This document shows, piece by piece, positions 1 through 8,160 of a stretch of 38,135 nt of DNA. Positions within the stretch are counted from its first letter, which is position 1. Every line of letters starts with the position of its first letter. The notes beneath the pieces are model-generated. The model saw only the letters and a program-made list of their open reading frames with translations, was not told the DNA's origin and made no database searches. The stretch comes from Gammaproteobacteria bacterium. GTDB lineage: Bacteria; Pseudomonadota; Gammaproteobacteria; Chromatiales; Chromatiaceae. The stretch lies in contig JAGRGP010000013.1 in assembly GCA_020445415.1 (NCBI GenBank), positions 1 to 38,135 of the forward strand, written 5' to 3'. The position numbers were made by a program, and so were the translations under genes.

Positions 1-196
1 GGTCGCCGGACTGTTGCTGCTCGGATTGCTGTTGTTCGGACTGAGATGCCTGTTGCTCCTGTTGCTGGTCGCCGGACTGTTGCTGCTCGGATTGCTGTTG
101 TTCGGACTGAGATTCCTGCTGCTCCTGTTCTTGCTCGGATTGCTGCTGTTCGGACTGAGATGCCTGCTGCTCCTGTTCTTGCTCAGATTTCTGTTG
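1..196. repeat. Nested tandem repeats inside batC (48-bp and 66-bp units)
   Basis: The DNA repeats with a 66-bp period at 1-66 and from 67, and with a 48-bp period at 85-132 and 133-180, with few mismatches. The 66-bp unit equals the 48-bp unit plus an 18-bp insert that encodes Q-Q-Q-S-G-D. Both periods are multiples of three, so copy-number change would keep the frame. On the coding (minus) strand the unit encodes a 16-residue S-Q-S-E-Q-Q-Q-S-E-Q-type block. The array may continue beyond base 1. Confidence 0.9.
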
Positions 197-658
197 CTCG
201 GATTGCTGTTTACGACGCGCTTCTTCTTGTTCTATTTTGACCAGTTTCTCAGGCTCAACCTTGGCCAACATCGCTTTGGCGACGCCTAGGTTGTGGCGGG
301 CGCCAGTATCTTGTGGGTCTTCTTCCAATACCCGGAGATAGGCGTGTACGGCCCCTTCATAGTCTTGCAACTGGAAACGGGTATTACCCAGATTGAAGTC
401 CGCGTCCCGTTTGACTTCGGCACGGTCCACTTGTTCAAAATCCTTCTCCGCGGCTGGGTAATCGCCCGAACGGTAGTGCGCAACACCACGCCGATAGGGG
501 TCCTCAAAGCGGCGCGCGGCCTCGTCATATTGCCCGCGGTCAAAAAGCTGTTTTGCCTGTTGCTCATTGTTCTGCAGCCAGTCACCAATCTCGGCATGAG
601 AGATCTCAGCCACCGATAGGGCCACGGCAACCAGTACGAGTGAGGCGGCAAACTTCAT
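1..658 (-). CDS. batC: BatC-like TPR protein, partial (C-terminus beyond left edge)
   Basis: This reading frame has no stop before base 1, so the gene is truncated by the window; 219 codons are visible. It starts at ATG 658, which overlaps the stop of the upstream VWA gene as ATGA. Residues 1-22 look like a signal peptide ending in S-H-A. Residues about 33-125 hold TPR-like helices (for example FNLGNTRFQLQDYEGAVHAY). From about residue 130 the chain becomes charged, and from about 151 it is almost pure Q, S and E, built of tandem repeats. BatC proteins of Bat (Bacteroides aerotolerance) operons have this layout: exported TPR domain plus a low-complexity tail. The role is inferred to be a periplasmic scaffold working with the two VWA proteins; the exact function in this family is unsettled. 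A BatD-type gene would be expected to the left of the window. Confidence 0.85.
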   Translation of the reverse strand, partial: MKFAASLVLVAVALSVAEISHAEIGDWLQNNEQQAKQLFDRGQYDEAARRFEDPYRRGVAHYRSGDYPAAEKDFEQVDRAEVKRDADFNLGNTRFQLQDYEGAVHAYLRVLEEDPQDTGARHNLGVAKAMLAKVEPEKLVKIEQEEARRKQQSEQQKSEQEQEQQASQSEQQQSEQEQEQQESQSEQQQSEQQQSGDQQQEQQASQSEQQQSEQQQSGD

Positions 659-1683
659 CGTCGTTTCAGAGCCTCCGGACTACGGTATCTGCGAAACGCC
701 GGTAACATGGCGGCCATCGCCGGAAGCAACAGCAAGTAAAAGCGTTCGTACCAGACTCTTACCTGGTTATCGCCGGCTGTGGTGGCCTTGCTGCCGGAGA
801 CTGCTAGTTCCAGGATCTTCCTCGTATCCTGGTTGCGGTAATCAGCGGTCTGGTAGGTACCGCCTCCCGCATTCGCCAAGAGCCGAAGTCCCTCTTCGTC
901 GAGACGTGATTCTACTACCCGGCGCTGGTTGTCCAGCAGGAACCTACCATTGGTGGCGGGTACTGGCCCACCTCCGGGGGTTCCGATTCCCAGCACGTGC
1001 AGTGTTATTCCTTTAGCTGCCATCTCCTGAATTTGCCGGCGGACATCGGGGTCAGTGAAATCCCCGTCGGAAATAAGCAAGACACTCCGCTGGCTTTCGG
1101 CGGGCTGACCAGCCAATAGGGTATCGGCCCGCTCCAGCGCTTGTCCCAAGCGGCTTCCCTGGAGGCGTACCAAGTCGCTGGAGATCGACGGCAACAGACT
1201 TTTGATCGCTTGCCCATCTTCGGTAACTGGTGTCATGACATGGGCCAGCGAGGCGAAGGCGATGAGCCCAATTCGGACGCCCTGATTCTGTTTGATCAGG
1301 TCCTCGATTTCCTGGCGCGCGCGGGCTAACCGAGAGGGCCTTACATCCCCCACTTCCATAGACCGGGAGATGTCCAGCAGGATGACGAGGTCTGCCCCCG
1401 AAGTGAACAGGCGAACTTCAGTATAGTCCCAACGAGGTCCAGCCATTGCCACTACCAAGGCCCCCCAGAGCGCCGCCCAGCGACGGAAGCGTCTCCAACG
1501 CTCCTGGGTATGGAGTTCCCGGCTGCCCGTGAGATGGGGAAGGAGTTCTGGGTCGGCGTAGCGGTTGAGACGGGCAATACGGCCATGTACCGTACTGCGC
1601 CTTAACCAGGCTCCGACTGGGACCATCACCAATAGCGCCAATAACCACCAAGGCGATTCAAAATGGAATCCCGACTCAACCAT
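655..1683 (-). CDS. batB: VWA-domain membrane protein, BatB type
   Basis: This 342-residue protein has two N-terminal hydrophobic segments (about 12-28 and 66-82), a von Willebrand A domain, and a C-terminal membrane segment (about 313-328). The VWA metal-ion (MIDAS) site starts with DISRS at 104-108, so divalent-cation binding looks intact; a later LLISDGD stretch is also typical. BatA/BatB proteins are inner-membrane proteins with the VWA domain facing the periplasm. Together with MoxR they are thought to help assemble or protect envelope or metal-cofactor proteins; the client here is unknown. The gene overlaps batA by 8 bp upstream and batC by 4 bp downstream, which suggests translational coupling within one operon. 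Assignment as BatB rather than BatA rests on gene order. Confidence 0.88.
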   Translation of the reverse strand: MVESGFHFESPWWLLALLVMVPVGAWLRRSTVHGRIARLNRYADPELLPHLTGSRELHTQERWRRFRRWAALWGALVVAMAGPRWDYTEVRLFTSGADLVILLDISRSMEVGDVRPSRLARARQEIEDLIKQNQGVRIGLIAFASLAHVMTPVTEDGQAIKSLLPSISSDLVRLQGSRLGQALERADTLLAGQPAESQRSVLLISDGDFTDPDVRRQIQEMAAKGITLHVLGIGTPGGGPVPATNGRFLLDNQRRVVESRLDEEGLRLLANAGGGTYQTADYRNQDTRKILELAVSGSKATTAGDNQVRVWYERFYLLLLPAMAAMLPAFRRYRSPEALKRR

Positions 1684-2722
1684 GACCGGATCCTGCCGGC
1701 AGCCGCATCCGGCCTTCCGGGAACAGTCCGAGCACTAACAGTGCCAGCAACGCGAGAGAAAGTGGCCAGCGGTAGAGCGGGGAAGGGATGAGAACGGTTC
1801 GACTTTCGGCCTCGGTCTTTTCCAGCGCATCGATCTGCTCGGAGATCTCTTCGAGGGCGCGGGTGTTAGTCGCACGGAAATAAGCACCACCGGTAAGCTG
1901 GGTGATCCGCTTCAAGGTCGCCTCATCCAGACCGATATCCGATTCCATTCTATACTGACCGTCGCTTGCCTTAATCATAACCTCTTCAGCATTGCTGCCG
2001 ACTCCGATGGCATAGATTCTTACGCCTTCGCGCATCGCCAGTGCCGCGGCGTCGAGGGGAGGGATAAGGCCGGCCGTGTTTTCTCCATCCGTAACCAACA
2101 GCAGAACCCGGGAGCCTTTGGGGCGTTCCCGTAGTTTTTTTACACTTACGCCAATGGCATCCCCCATCGCGGTCGCATTTCCCGCCATACCCGGTTCCAC
2201 CGTCTCCAGAATCTGTTCTACGGCACCGAGATCCAAGGTCAGCGGCGACTGAACGAAGGCTTGGCTGCCAAAGATTACCAAGCCCACCCGGTCTCCAGAC
2301 CTATTTCTGACGAAACGCCCCATAACCCCTTTCACCACTGCCATGCGATCGACGGGGCGATTGTCGACGCTGAAATCGAGGGCCGTCATAGAGCGCGACG
2401 TGTCGACCGCGAGCATCAAATCATAGCCTTCGCTGCGAACTTCGGAGTGCGGCACGAGCCTTTGTGGTTGCATCACCGCGAGAGTGAGGGATACCCACAT
2501 CAAGCCTAGCAGGAGGGCGTGTAACTTGCCGGCGATTTCCGTGCGGGGACGGCGGCTGGTGAAGTTCGATCGCAGTTTAGCGGCCGAAGGGTAAAGTAAG
2601 GTAGTGCGCCGCCCTTCGGTAGGTTGTTGGGTATCCGGGCGGACCAGGCGCAACCAAAATAGACGCACCAGCAGCGGAAGCGGTAACAGCAGCCCCATGA
2701 GCGGCCAGTGAAACTCAAACAC
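1676..2722 (-). CDS. batA: VWA-domain membrane protein, BatA type
   Basis: The product has 348 residues, with an N-terminal hydrophobic segment (about 8-26), a second one (about 66-84), a VWA domain, and a C-terminal membrane helix (about 328-345). The MIDAS residues are present: DTSRS at 107-111, a threonine in NATAMGD near 184, and TDGEN at 211-215. It is a paralogue of the next gene and the two are transcribed together. The start ATG lies inside the end of the DUF4381 gene (8-bp overlap). The family role is an inner-membrane partner of the MoxR ATPase; its substrate is not shown by the sequence. Confidence 0.9.
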   Translation of the reverse strand: MFEFHWPLMGLLLPLPLLVRLFWLRLVRPDTQQPTEGRRTTLLYPSAAKLRSNFTSRRPRTEIAGKLHALLLGLMWVSLTLAVMQPQRLVPHSEVRSEGYDLMLAVDTSRSMTALDFSVDNRPVDRMAVVKGVMGRFVRNRSGDRVGLVIFGSQAFVQSPLTLDLGAVEQILETVEPGMAGNATAMGDAIGVSVKKLRERPKGSRVLLLVTDGENTAGLIPPLDAAALAMREGVRIYAIGVGSNAEEVMIKASDGQYRMESDIGLDEATLKRITQLTGGAYFRATNTRALEEISEQIDALEKTEAESRTVLIPSPLYRWPLSLALLALLVLGLFPEGRMRLPAGSGHG

Positions 2723-3236
2723 CCCGGTTATCCTCGCGCCGCCATCGCCGCAACAGGCCCGAACCGGTGTGCCGAATCATAAGCAGGGCCGCTTGGATCA
2801 GGTCATCGATCGCGTCCTCGTCCCCTTTGCCGCTATCCGGCGCGTAGGGCAGGGTGAGCAGGATTTTACCGTGCTCGGGCCAGCTAAAGCCGGATGTATC
2901 GAGTCGCTGCAGGCATTGCAACCACTCGTCTCCGGTAAGGCTGGCAATACGTGGTCTGCCAAACTGGGCTATCGAGATGCGGCGTAGGAGTTCGGAAAGC
3001 CGAGCTGCCTGTTCTTTAGGGGTCAACTGAGATTGTTGGCGCTTCAGTCTAACCAGCGCCCTCCTGGCTTCCCACCTCCAACTCCCCGGGGGGTAAAGTA
3101 TGAGGTAGCGTGTCACTAGTACCAGGCCGAGAACGGCTAAGATAATCAATCCTCCGAGAATCCACCAACCCGTTGCCAAGGGCCACCAGGGGATGTTGTC
3201 AAGACCGCGAATGTCAAGCAGCTGTCCCGGGTACAT
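2715..3236 (-). CDS. DUF4381 membrane protein of the MoxR-Bat operon
   Basis: This 173-residue protein has one clear membrane helix (about 24-48, rich in I, L and V) followed by a basic, helical cytoplasmic or periplasmic part. Size, N-terminal helix and position between a DUF58 gene and batA match the DUF4381 family, which occurs only in such operons as far as I know. No catalytic motif is visible. The start ATG (3234-3236) shares one base with the TAA stop of the upstream DUF58 gene. Function is unknown; a structural role in the MoxR-VWA complex is inferred from context alone. Confidence 0.8.
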   Translation of the reverse strand: MYPGQLLDIRGLDNIPWWPLATGWWILGGLIILAVLGLVLVTRYLILYPPGSWRWEARRALVRLKRQQSQLTPKEQAARLSELLRRISIAQFGRPRIASLTGDEWLQCLQRLDTSGFSWPEHGKILLTLPYAPDSGKGDEDAIDDLIQAALLMIRHTGSGLLRRWRREDNRGV

Positions 3237-4159
3237 TAGCGGAGTATCCTAGCGCGGCTACTTTGACGCATCCCCCGGGCCAGGGAACCATGGACGTCCT
3301 GGCCGGTGACGATGGGCAACAGAGGCATGCCAAGACGGTTGGCGACCGATGCCAAGGTCTGTCTGTTTTGCTCCCAGGCCTGCCGGTAGGCCGCGCGCCC
3401 GTTTTGATCCGAAGTATCTATCTCTATCAGCTCGCCGCCGGGATCAGTGAACAGCACTCTACCCATATCGGGCATCTCTTTGTCGACCTGGTCATCCACC
3501 GGGATCAAGACCAGCGTATGACGTTGGCAAATGCGCCCCATGGTGCTTTCTAGATTGGTGATATCCCGGTTTAGATCCGCGATGAGGAATATCAGACTAC
3601 CCGTCGAGGTTCCCCGTTCAGCCCGTATCAATGCGTCGAGCAGGGGATCATCCGCGCTGGAAGTCTCTCCCGGGTCCGGCTTGGAAAGGGCCTTCAACAA
3701 TCGCCACAGCGCCCGCCGGTCCTTGGTTGGGCGAAAGTGGTTGACGGTCCGTTCCGCGTTGCCGAACAAAAGCCCCCCAACACGATCGTTTAGGCTGTTG
3801 GCAGCCCAACCTAGCAGGGCGGCAGCCCGCGCGGCTTGTACTGATTTGAATGTATGCCGGGTTCCAAAGCCCATATGCGGTCCCTGATCCACACACAACA
3901 GGACATTGCGTTCGCGCTCTTCCCTGAAGACCTTGAGATGGGGGCTATTGGTCCGGGCGGTAACCTTCCAATCCATGTTACGTACATCGTCGCCGGCTTG
4001 ATAGGAGCGAACCTCCTCAAAATCGAGGCCAGTTCCGCGAAATACAGAGGCATATAGCCCGCTAAAGTTGGTGTTGACCAAATGATGAGACGCCGCGCCC
4101 AGCGTATGGGCCTGGTGGCGCAGCTCTAATAGATCGTCGAGGCGTGGGTAAAGCGCCAT
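3236..4159 (-). CDS. DUF58 domain protein
   Basis: This 307-residue protein carries the DUF58 signature: Y-Q-A-G-D-D-V-R-N-M-D-W followed by K-V-T-A-R (about residues 53-69), then a VWA-like fold region (LLCVDQGPHMGFG). DUF58 proteins are nearly always encoded directly downstream of MoxR ATPases, as here, with 6 bp between them. There is no signal peptide or membrane helix, so it is probably cytoplasmic and may link the ATPase to the membrane VWA proteins. The DxSxS metal site is altered here (DQGPH), so metal binding of the usual VWA kind is doubtful. Confidence 0.9.
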   Translation of the reverse strand: MALYPRLDDLLELRHQAHTLGAASHHLVNTNFSGLYASVFRGTGLDFEEVRSYQAGDDVRNMDWKVTARTNSPHLKVFREERERNVLLCVDQGPHMGFGTRHTFKSVQAARAAALLGWAANSLNDRVGGLLFGNAERTVNHFRPTKDRRALWRLLKALSKPDPGETSSADDPLLDALIRAERGTSTGSLIFLIADLNRDITNLESTMGRICQRHTLVLIPVDDQVDKEMPDMGRVLFTDPGGELIEIDTSDQNGRAAYRQAWEQNRQTLASVANRLGMPLLPIVTGQDVHGSLARGMRQSSRARILR

Positions 4160-4165
4160 GTTGCT

Positions 4166-5122
4166 TCAGGGAATGGCGACCATGTCCAGCAGGCGGTTGA
4201 CGAAATCGTCACTGGTTATACCTTCTGCTTCGGCCTCGAAAGAGAGCAGTATGCGGTGGCGTAATATCTCGGGTGCGATTTTTTTTATGTGGCCCGGAGA
4301 TACAAACTCGTCACCATCCAGCCAAGCCTGGGCACGGGCGCACCGCGCAAGTGCAATGGTGGCGCGCGGGGAAGCGCCAAATCGGCACCAGCGTGACAAG
4401 GTTTCGTCATATGCCCCCGGTTTTCGGGTGGCCTGGACCAAGTCGACGATATAGCTGCTTAGTTTATCGTCCAAGAACACGTTGGCTGCATCCCGGCGCA
4501 TGGCGAACAGTGCCTGCTGGGTGACTGGCTGGCGGGGCGGTTGAAGTGCGCTCTTTTGTTGATCGCTGTCTAGGCTAAGTATCGAAATCTCTTCATTTCG
4601 TGCCGGGTAGTCTACCCATACCTTCATCAAGAAACGGTCTAGCTGTGCCTCGGGCAAGTGGTAGGTGCCCTCTTGCTCAATAGGATTCTGGGTGGCGAGT
4701 ACCATGAACAGTTTGGGAAGGGGGTAGGTACGTTGCCCCACCGTTATCTGGTTTTCACCCATGGCTTCCAATAGCGCGGATTGCACCTTGGCTGGAGCGC
4801 GGTTTACCTCATCGGCCAGCAGGATGTTATGGAACAGCGGTCCCGGCCGAAACTCGAACTCACCTTTTTCGTGGCGATAAATATCGGTCCCGATAAGATC
4901 CGAGGGAAGCAGGTCCGGGGTGAACTGTACCCGGTGAAAATCCCCTTCGATGGCTTCTGACAAAGCCTTGACCGCTGTGGTCTTAGCCAGGCCCGGCATG
5001 CCTTCCACCAATAGATGCCCATTACTTAACAGGCAGACCAACATACTATCAATCAGTTTCTGCTGCCCAATGACACGGGAGGCGAGGTGCTCCCTTAAAG
5101 GTTCCAAGTCTGCAGGGTTCAT
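4166..5122 (-). CDS. moxR: MoxR family AAA+ ATPase
   Basis: This is a AAA+ ATPase of the MoxR branch. It has the Walker A motif GMPGLAKT (residues 41-48 from the chosen start), Walker B LLADE (about 101-105) and the N-R-A-P-A-K-V-Q-S-A-L-L-E-A-M block typical of MoxR. MoxR proteins act as chaperone-like ATPases that remodel or load cofactors into client proteins with VWA partners, which are encoded immediately downstream. I chose ATG at 5122 (318 aa), where the family N-terminus begins. A TTG at 5143 would add seven residues, and neither site has a strong ribosome-binding sequence. It is the first gene of the minus-strand Bat operon. Confidence 0.93.
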   Translation of the reverse strand: MNPADLEPLREHLASRVIGQQKLIDSMLVCLLSNGHLLVEGMPGLAKTTAVKALSEAIEGDFHRVQFTPDLLPSDLIGTDIYRHEKGEFEFRPGPLFHNILLADEVNRAPAKVQSALLEAMGENQITVGQRTYPLPKLFMVLATQNPIEQEGTYHLPEAQLDRFLMKVWVDYPARNEEISILSLDSDQQKSALQPPRQPVTQQALFAMRRDAANVFLDDKLSSYIVDLVQATRKPGAYDETLSRWCRFGASPRATIALARCARAQAWLDGDEFVSPGHIKKIAPEILRHRILLSFEAEAEGITSDDFVNRLLDMVAIP

Positions 5123-5221
5123 ACTTCGATCACTACTGTGCAAGATTGCCGACTATCGGCAGGAATACAGGAGACGCGTTGTTATTATTCAGATGTTCCG
5201 GGCTCTATCGTGACGCTTTCC

Positions 5222-5251
5222 CTCATAAGATGCAAGGGGAAACGATGTAAA
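5222..5251 (-). promoter_or_regulatory. Candidate sigma70 promoter for the moxR-bat operon
   Basis: On the minus strand, TTTACA (5251-5246) and TATGAG (5227-5222) are separated by 18 bp, and lie about 100 bp ahead of moxR. The 6-bp inverted repeat TTTCCC/GGGAAA (5217-5222 and 5237-5242) overlaps the element. Matches are 5/6 and 4/6, so this is plausible but unproven. The rest of the 168-bp gap between moxR and argF shows no gene. Confidence 0.35.
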
Positions 5252-5290
5252 CAGGAAATATACCCAGCTTGGGCGGTCAGCAGATCCCGG

Positions 5291-6208
5291 TTACCCACCC
5301 ATCAGCAGCTCCAGCAGTGCCTTTTGTGAGTGTAGCCGGTTCTCCGCTTCGTCCCAGACCACGCTCTGGTGTCCGTCGATAACGGATGCGCTGACCTCTT
5401 CTCCCCGGTGGGCCGGTAAGCAGTGCATGAATAATGCATCCTGATTCGCCAGCGCAAGTAGATCATCGTTGACCTGATAGGCTTCGAAGTCCTGCCTGCG
5501 CTGGAGTTGTTCCTGCTCTTGGCCCATGCTTGCCCATACGTCGGTGACCAGCAGGTCGGCGCCCTCGCTGGCTTCTCGCGGGTCATGGACGATTCGGCAG
5601 CAGTTGCCCGCCGCATCCAGTATCGTTGGGTCAGGTTCGTAGCCGCGAGGACAAGCGATGCGGAGTTCAAAGTCTAGTAACCTTGCGGCATTGATGTAGG
5701 AATGGCACATATTGTTACCATCGCCGATCCAGGTGACACGGTGGCCTGCGATATCCCCTCGGTGTTCAAAAAAAGTTTGCATGTCTGCCAGTAGCTGGCA
5801 AGGATGTAGTCGGTCGGTCAATCCATTAATCACCGGTACGCTGGAACAGGCGGCAAATCGCTCGAGCTTTTCGTGTTCGAAGGTTCGAATCATGATGCCA
5901 TCGACCATCCGCGATAAGACTCTCGCGCTGTCCTCAATAGTCTCTCCCCGCCCAAGTTGGGTATCGCGAGGAGACAAGAACAGCGCGTGGCCACCGAGTT
6001 GCGTCATGCCGGTTTCGAATGATACCCGCGTCCGGGTTGATGATTTCTCAAAAATCATCCCCAGGGTGCGGTTTTTCAGTGGCTCGCGAAGCATAAGCTC
6101 CCGCTGGTTCGATTTCAGCTCGATGGCTCGCCTCAGGAGAGCGCGCAATTCCTCAGGCTGTAAATCCAAGAGGGAAAGAAAATGTCTGGGTGCGATGTTC
6201 CCGTTCAT
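5291..6208 (-). CDS. argF: Ornithine carbamoyltransferase
   Basis: ArgF joins carbamoyl phosphate to L-ornithine to give citrulline in cytoplasmic arginine synthesis. The 305-residue length is normal. The carbamoyl-phosphate loop STRTR is at 57-61, the HPCQ motif at 135-138, the ornithine-binding D..SMG at 223-229 and the catalytic HCLP at 262-265. It lies 33 bp downstream of argD on the same strand, so the two probably form one transcript. All key residues are present. Confidence 0.97.
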   Translation of the reverse strand: MNGNIAPRHFLSLLDLQPEELRALLRRAIELKSNQRELMLREPLKNRTLGMIFEKSSTRTRVSFETGMTQLGGHALFLSPRDTQLGRGETIEDSARVLSRMVDGIMIRTFEHEKLERFAACSSVPVINGLTDRLHPCQLLADMQTFFEHRGDIAGHRVTWIGDGNNMCHSYINAARLLDFELRIACPRGYEPDPTILDAAGNCCRIVHDPREASEGADLLVTDVWASMGQEQEQLQRRQDFEAYQVNDDLLALANQDALFMHCLPAHRGEEVSASVIDGHQSVVWDEAENRLHSQKALLELLMGG

Positions 6209-6241
6209 TGGTGCGTTTCTCGAAAAAATTTGCCGACCCCG

Positions 6242-7423
6242 TTAAGTCGACTCCAGGAATGTCTTCAGCAGTGCGCTTAACATCGTTACCAGCTGATCAG
6301 CTTGCTGGTCGTCCAGAATCAAAGGGGGCAGCAGTCTGACTACTCTCTCCGCGGTCACATTAATCAGTAGGCCCTTGTCCAGCGCCTGACCGACCAGCGT
6401 GCCGCATGCCCGGTCTAGTTCGATACCGATCATCAATCCTTGGCCGCGAATCTCCTCGATACCGGCAACCCCAGTCAGAGAATCTGCAAATCCGGCGAGC
6501 AGTCTGGCGCCCAGCAGTTCGGCCCGTTGCGCAAGATTTTCGTTGGCTAGGGTCTCTATGACCGCTAAAGCGGCGGCACAGGCCAGCGGGTTTCCACCGA
6601 AAGTTGATCCGTGGTTTCCTGGACCAAATACTTCTGCCGCTTCACCTTGTGCCAGGCAGGCTCCGATTGGCACCCCATTACCTAACCCCTTTGCTAGGGT
6701 CATGACATCGGGCGTAATATTTTCCAGCTGATGAGCGAACAACCGACCGCAGCGGCCCATGCCGGTCTGGATCTCGTCCAGCATCAGCAACCAGCCTTGC
6801 TGATGACACAGGCTGCGCAGCTCCTGCAAATATCCTTGCTGAGGTATATTGATTCCGCCTTCACCCTGGATAGGTTCCACCAGAACGGCAACGACATTGA
6901 GGCTTTTTCTGGCGACTGATTTCAAGCTCTCGATATCACCGAACGGAACACGAACAAACCCTTGAACGAGCGGCTCAAATCCGGCTTGCGCGGCGCGGTT
7001 TCCGGTGGCGGTAAGCGTGGCAAGCGTACGGCCGTGAAAGCTCTGCTCCATGACGATAATCGCTGGATTCGTGATCCCTTTTTTATGACCGTATAGACGG
7101 GCGATCTTAATGGCTGCTTCATTTGCCTCCGCGCCGGAATTGCAAAAGAAGATCCGATGCATGCCCGCCAATCGTACCAGCTCCTCGCCGAGCCTCTCCT
7201 GTAAAGGGATACTGTAGAGATTGGAGGTGTGTACGAGTTCATTCGCTTGCTTGCATAGCGCATCCCGCACCTTGGGATGGGCGTGGCCCAGGCCACAGAC
7301 CGCGATACCCGAGAGGGCATCCAGATAGCGTCTGCCATGGGTGTCCCAAAGCCAGCATCCCTCGCCCCTTTGAAAGCTGACCGGCAGCCTTCTATAGGTG
7401 GCCATTAGTTTCGTGTCAGACAT
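6242..7423 (-). CDS. argD: Acetylornithine aminotransferase (class III PLP enzyme)
   Basis: ArgD converts N-acetylglutamate semialdehyde to N-acetylornithine with glutamate as amino donor; many ArgD enzymes also act in lysine synthesis as the DapC activity. The 393-residue protein has NSGAEANE (95-102), the PLP-ring aspartate D216 in LMLDE and the Schiff-base lysine K245 in TLAKGLGNG. The start ATG at 7423 follows a leader with a terminator-like hairpin. Pairing with argF, and the presence of argJ further right, supports the arginine assignment over other class III aminotransferases. Confidence 0.95.
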   Translation of the reverse strand: MSDTKLMATYRRLPVSFQRGEGCWLWDTHGRRYLDALSGIAVCGLGHAHPKVRDALCKQANELVHTSNLYSIPLQERLGEELVRLAGMHRIFFCNSGAEANEAAIKIARLYGHKKGITNPAIIVMEQSFHGRTLATLTATGNRAAQAGFEPLVQGFVRVPFGDIESLKSVARKSLNVVAVLVEPIQGEGGINIPQQGYLQELRSLCHQQGWLLMLDEIQTGMGRCGRLFAHQLENITPDVMTLAKGLGNGVPIGACLAQGEAAEVFGPGNHGSTFGGNPLACAAALAVIETLANENLAQRAELLGARLLAGFADSLTGVAGIEEIRGQGLMIGIELDRACGTLVGQALDKGLLINVTAERVVRLLPPLILDDQQADQLVTMLSALLKTFLEST

Positions 7424-7435
7424 ACCAGATTCCCG

Positions 7436-7476
7436 AAAAACAAAAAGGCAGCCCTGCTGAACCCGCGGGGGCTACC
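7436..7476 (-). terminator. Intrinsic terminator-like hairpin in the argD leader
   Basis: On the minus strand, GGTAGCCC (7476-7469) pairs with GGGCTGCC (7454-7447) across a 14-nt loop, with one G-U pair. It is followed at once by TTTTT-G-TTTTT (7446-7436). This is a textbook intrinsic terminator form, ending only 12 bp before the argD start codon. A competing GGGG-TAG-CCCC hairpin overlaps its left arm. It may be an attenuator, or the end of an unseen minus-strand transcript. Confidence 0.7.
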
Positions 7477-7524
7477 CCTGTATCGCTACGCCTGTTTTTT
7501 CCAACTTATTTATGAAAACTTTAA

Positions 7525-7553
7525 AATATACTCTGTTTTTCTTACTTCAGCAA
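7525..7553 (-). promoter_or_regulatory. Candidate sigma70 promoter for argD-argF
   Basis: On the minus strand, TTGCTG (7553-7548) and TATATT (7530-7525) have a 17-bp spacer. The -10 matches 5/6 and the -35 3/6. Transcription would start near 7518 and give a leader of about 95 nt that contains the terminator-like hairpin. I see no clear ARG box (ArgR operator). Confidence 0.45.
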
Positions 7554-7616
7554 TAATCAACGGTGGCATTTTTTGATACCACTTGTTTCGGCTACGAATT
7601 GACACTATCGTTCCAG

Positions 7617-7988
7617 GAAGGGAGTCGACCGAATGGCCGCAGCCGCGGATCCGGTGGATTGCGAGGTTGAGGAAAGTCCGGGCTCTATAGGACGGAGTGC
7701 CAGGTAACACCTGGGGGACGCGAGTCCACGGAAAGTGCCACAGAAAATATACCGCCGGTAATGATCGGTAAGGGTGAAAAGGTGCGGTAAGAGCGCACCG
7801 CGCTGCTGGTAACAGTGGCGGCAGGGTAAACCCCACTCAGAGCAAAACCAAATAGGAAGACAGGCAGTTTCGGCTGTAACGTGTGGTCCGCACGGTCTTC
7901 GGGTAGGTTGCTAGAGGCCTGTGGTGACACAGGTCCCAGATGAATGGCCATTCTCGACAGAACCCGGCTTACAGGTCGACTCCCTCCC
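7617..7988 (+). ncRNA. rnpB: RNase P RNA, bacterial class A
   Basis: This is the catalytic RNA that trims tRNA 5' leaders. Conserved core blocks are visible in order: GAGGAAAGTCCGGGCTC near 7672-7688, CCAGGTAACACCTGGG near 7700-7715, AAGGGTGAAAAGGTGCGGTAAGAGCGCACCG near 7770-7800 (given in full only by position), GGCTTA and ACAGAACCCGG near 7958-7972. The closing P1 helix is GGGAGTCGACC (7620-7630) with GGTCGACTCCC (7974-7984), a perfect 11-bp pairing that fixes both ends to within a few bases. Length is about 372 nt, close to the E. coli RNA. The P15-P16 region (7856-7900) departs from E. coli. Position between arg genes and mraZ fits gammaproteobacterial synteny. No convincing promoter or downstream terminator was found. 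Confidence 0.96.
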
Positions 7989-8160
7989 ATCATTGAAGCC
8001 AAGCTACCTCTCCTTTACTTCCTTTTTTCAAAGAAATTACTTTAAGTACGCTTTTTAGTTTTCTGTATTTAGCTGGTTTTCTATTCTCAATGGCTTATCG
8101 AATTCTTGTGTAACTCGCTATTTTTAAAGGAACTTTTCTCGTTTTTGCCCGCTGATTTTC
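7989..8160. other. AT-rich spacer between rnpB and the mraZ promoter
   Basis: This stretch is clearly richer in A and T than its neighbours, with several T-runs, and ends directly at the -35 of the mraZ promoter. I see no gene and no convincing hairpin. It could serve as an upstream (UP) element or curved DNA, which is inference only. Confidence 0.4.

Noticed and set aside
286..651. 121-codon minus-strand frame covering the same DNA as batC
   Set aside because: The adjacent frame encodes a signal peptide, TPR helices and the repeat tail and continues past the window edge; this frame shows no family features.
7570..7616. TTGACA at 7599-7604 and TTGATA at 7573-7578 as an rnpB promoter
   Set aside because: TTGACA is too close to the mature 5' end for a -10 to fit, and TTGATA has no -10 at proper spacing, so no promoter is called for rnpB.
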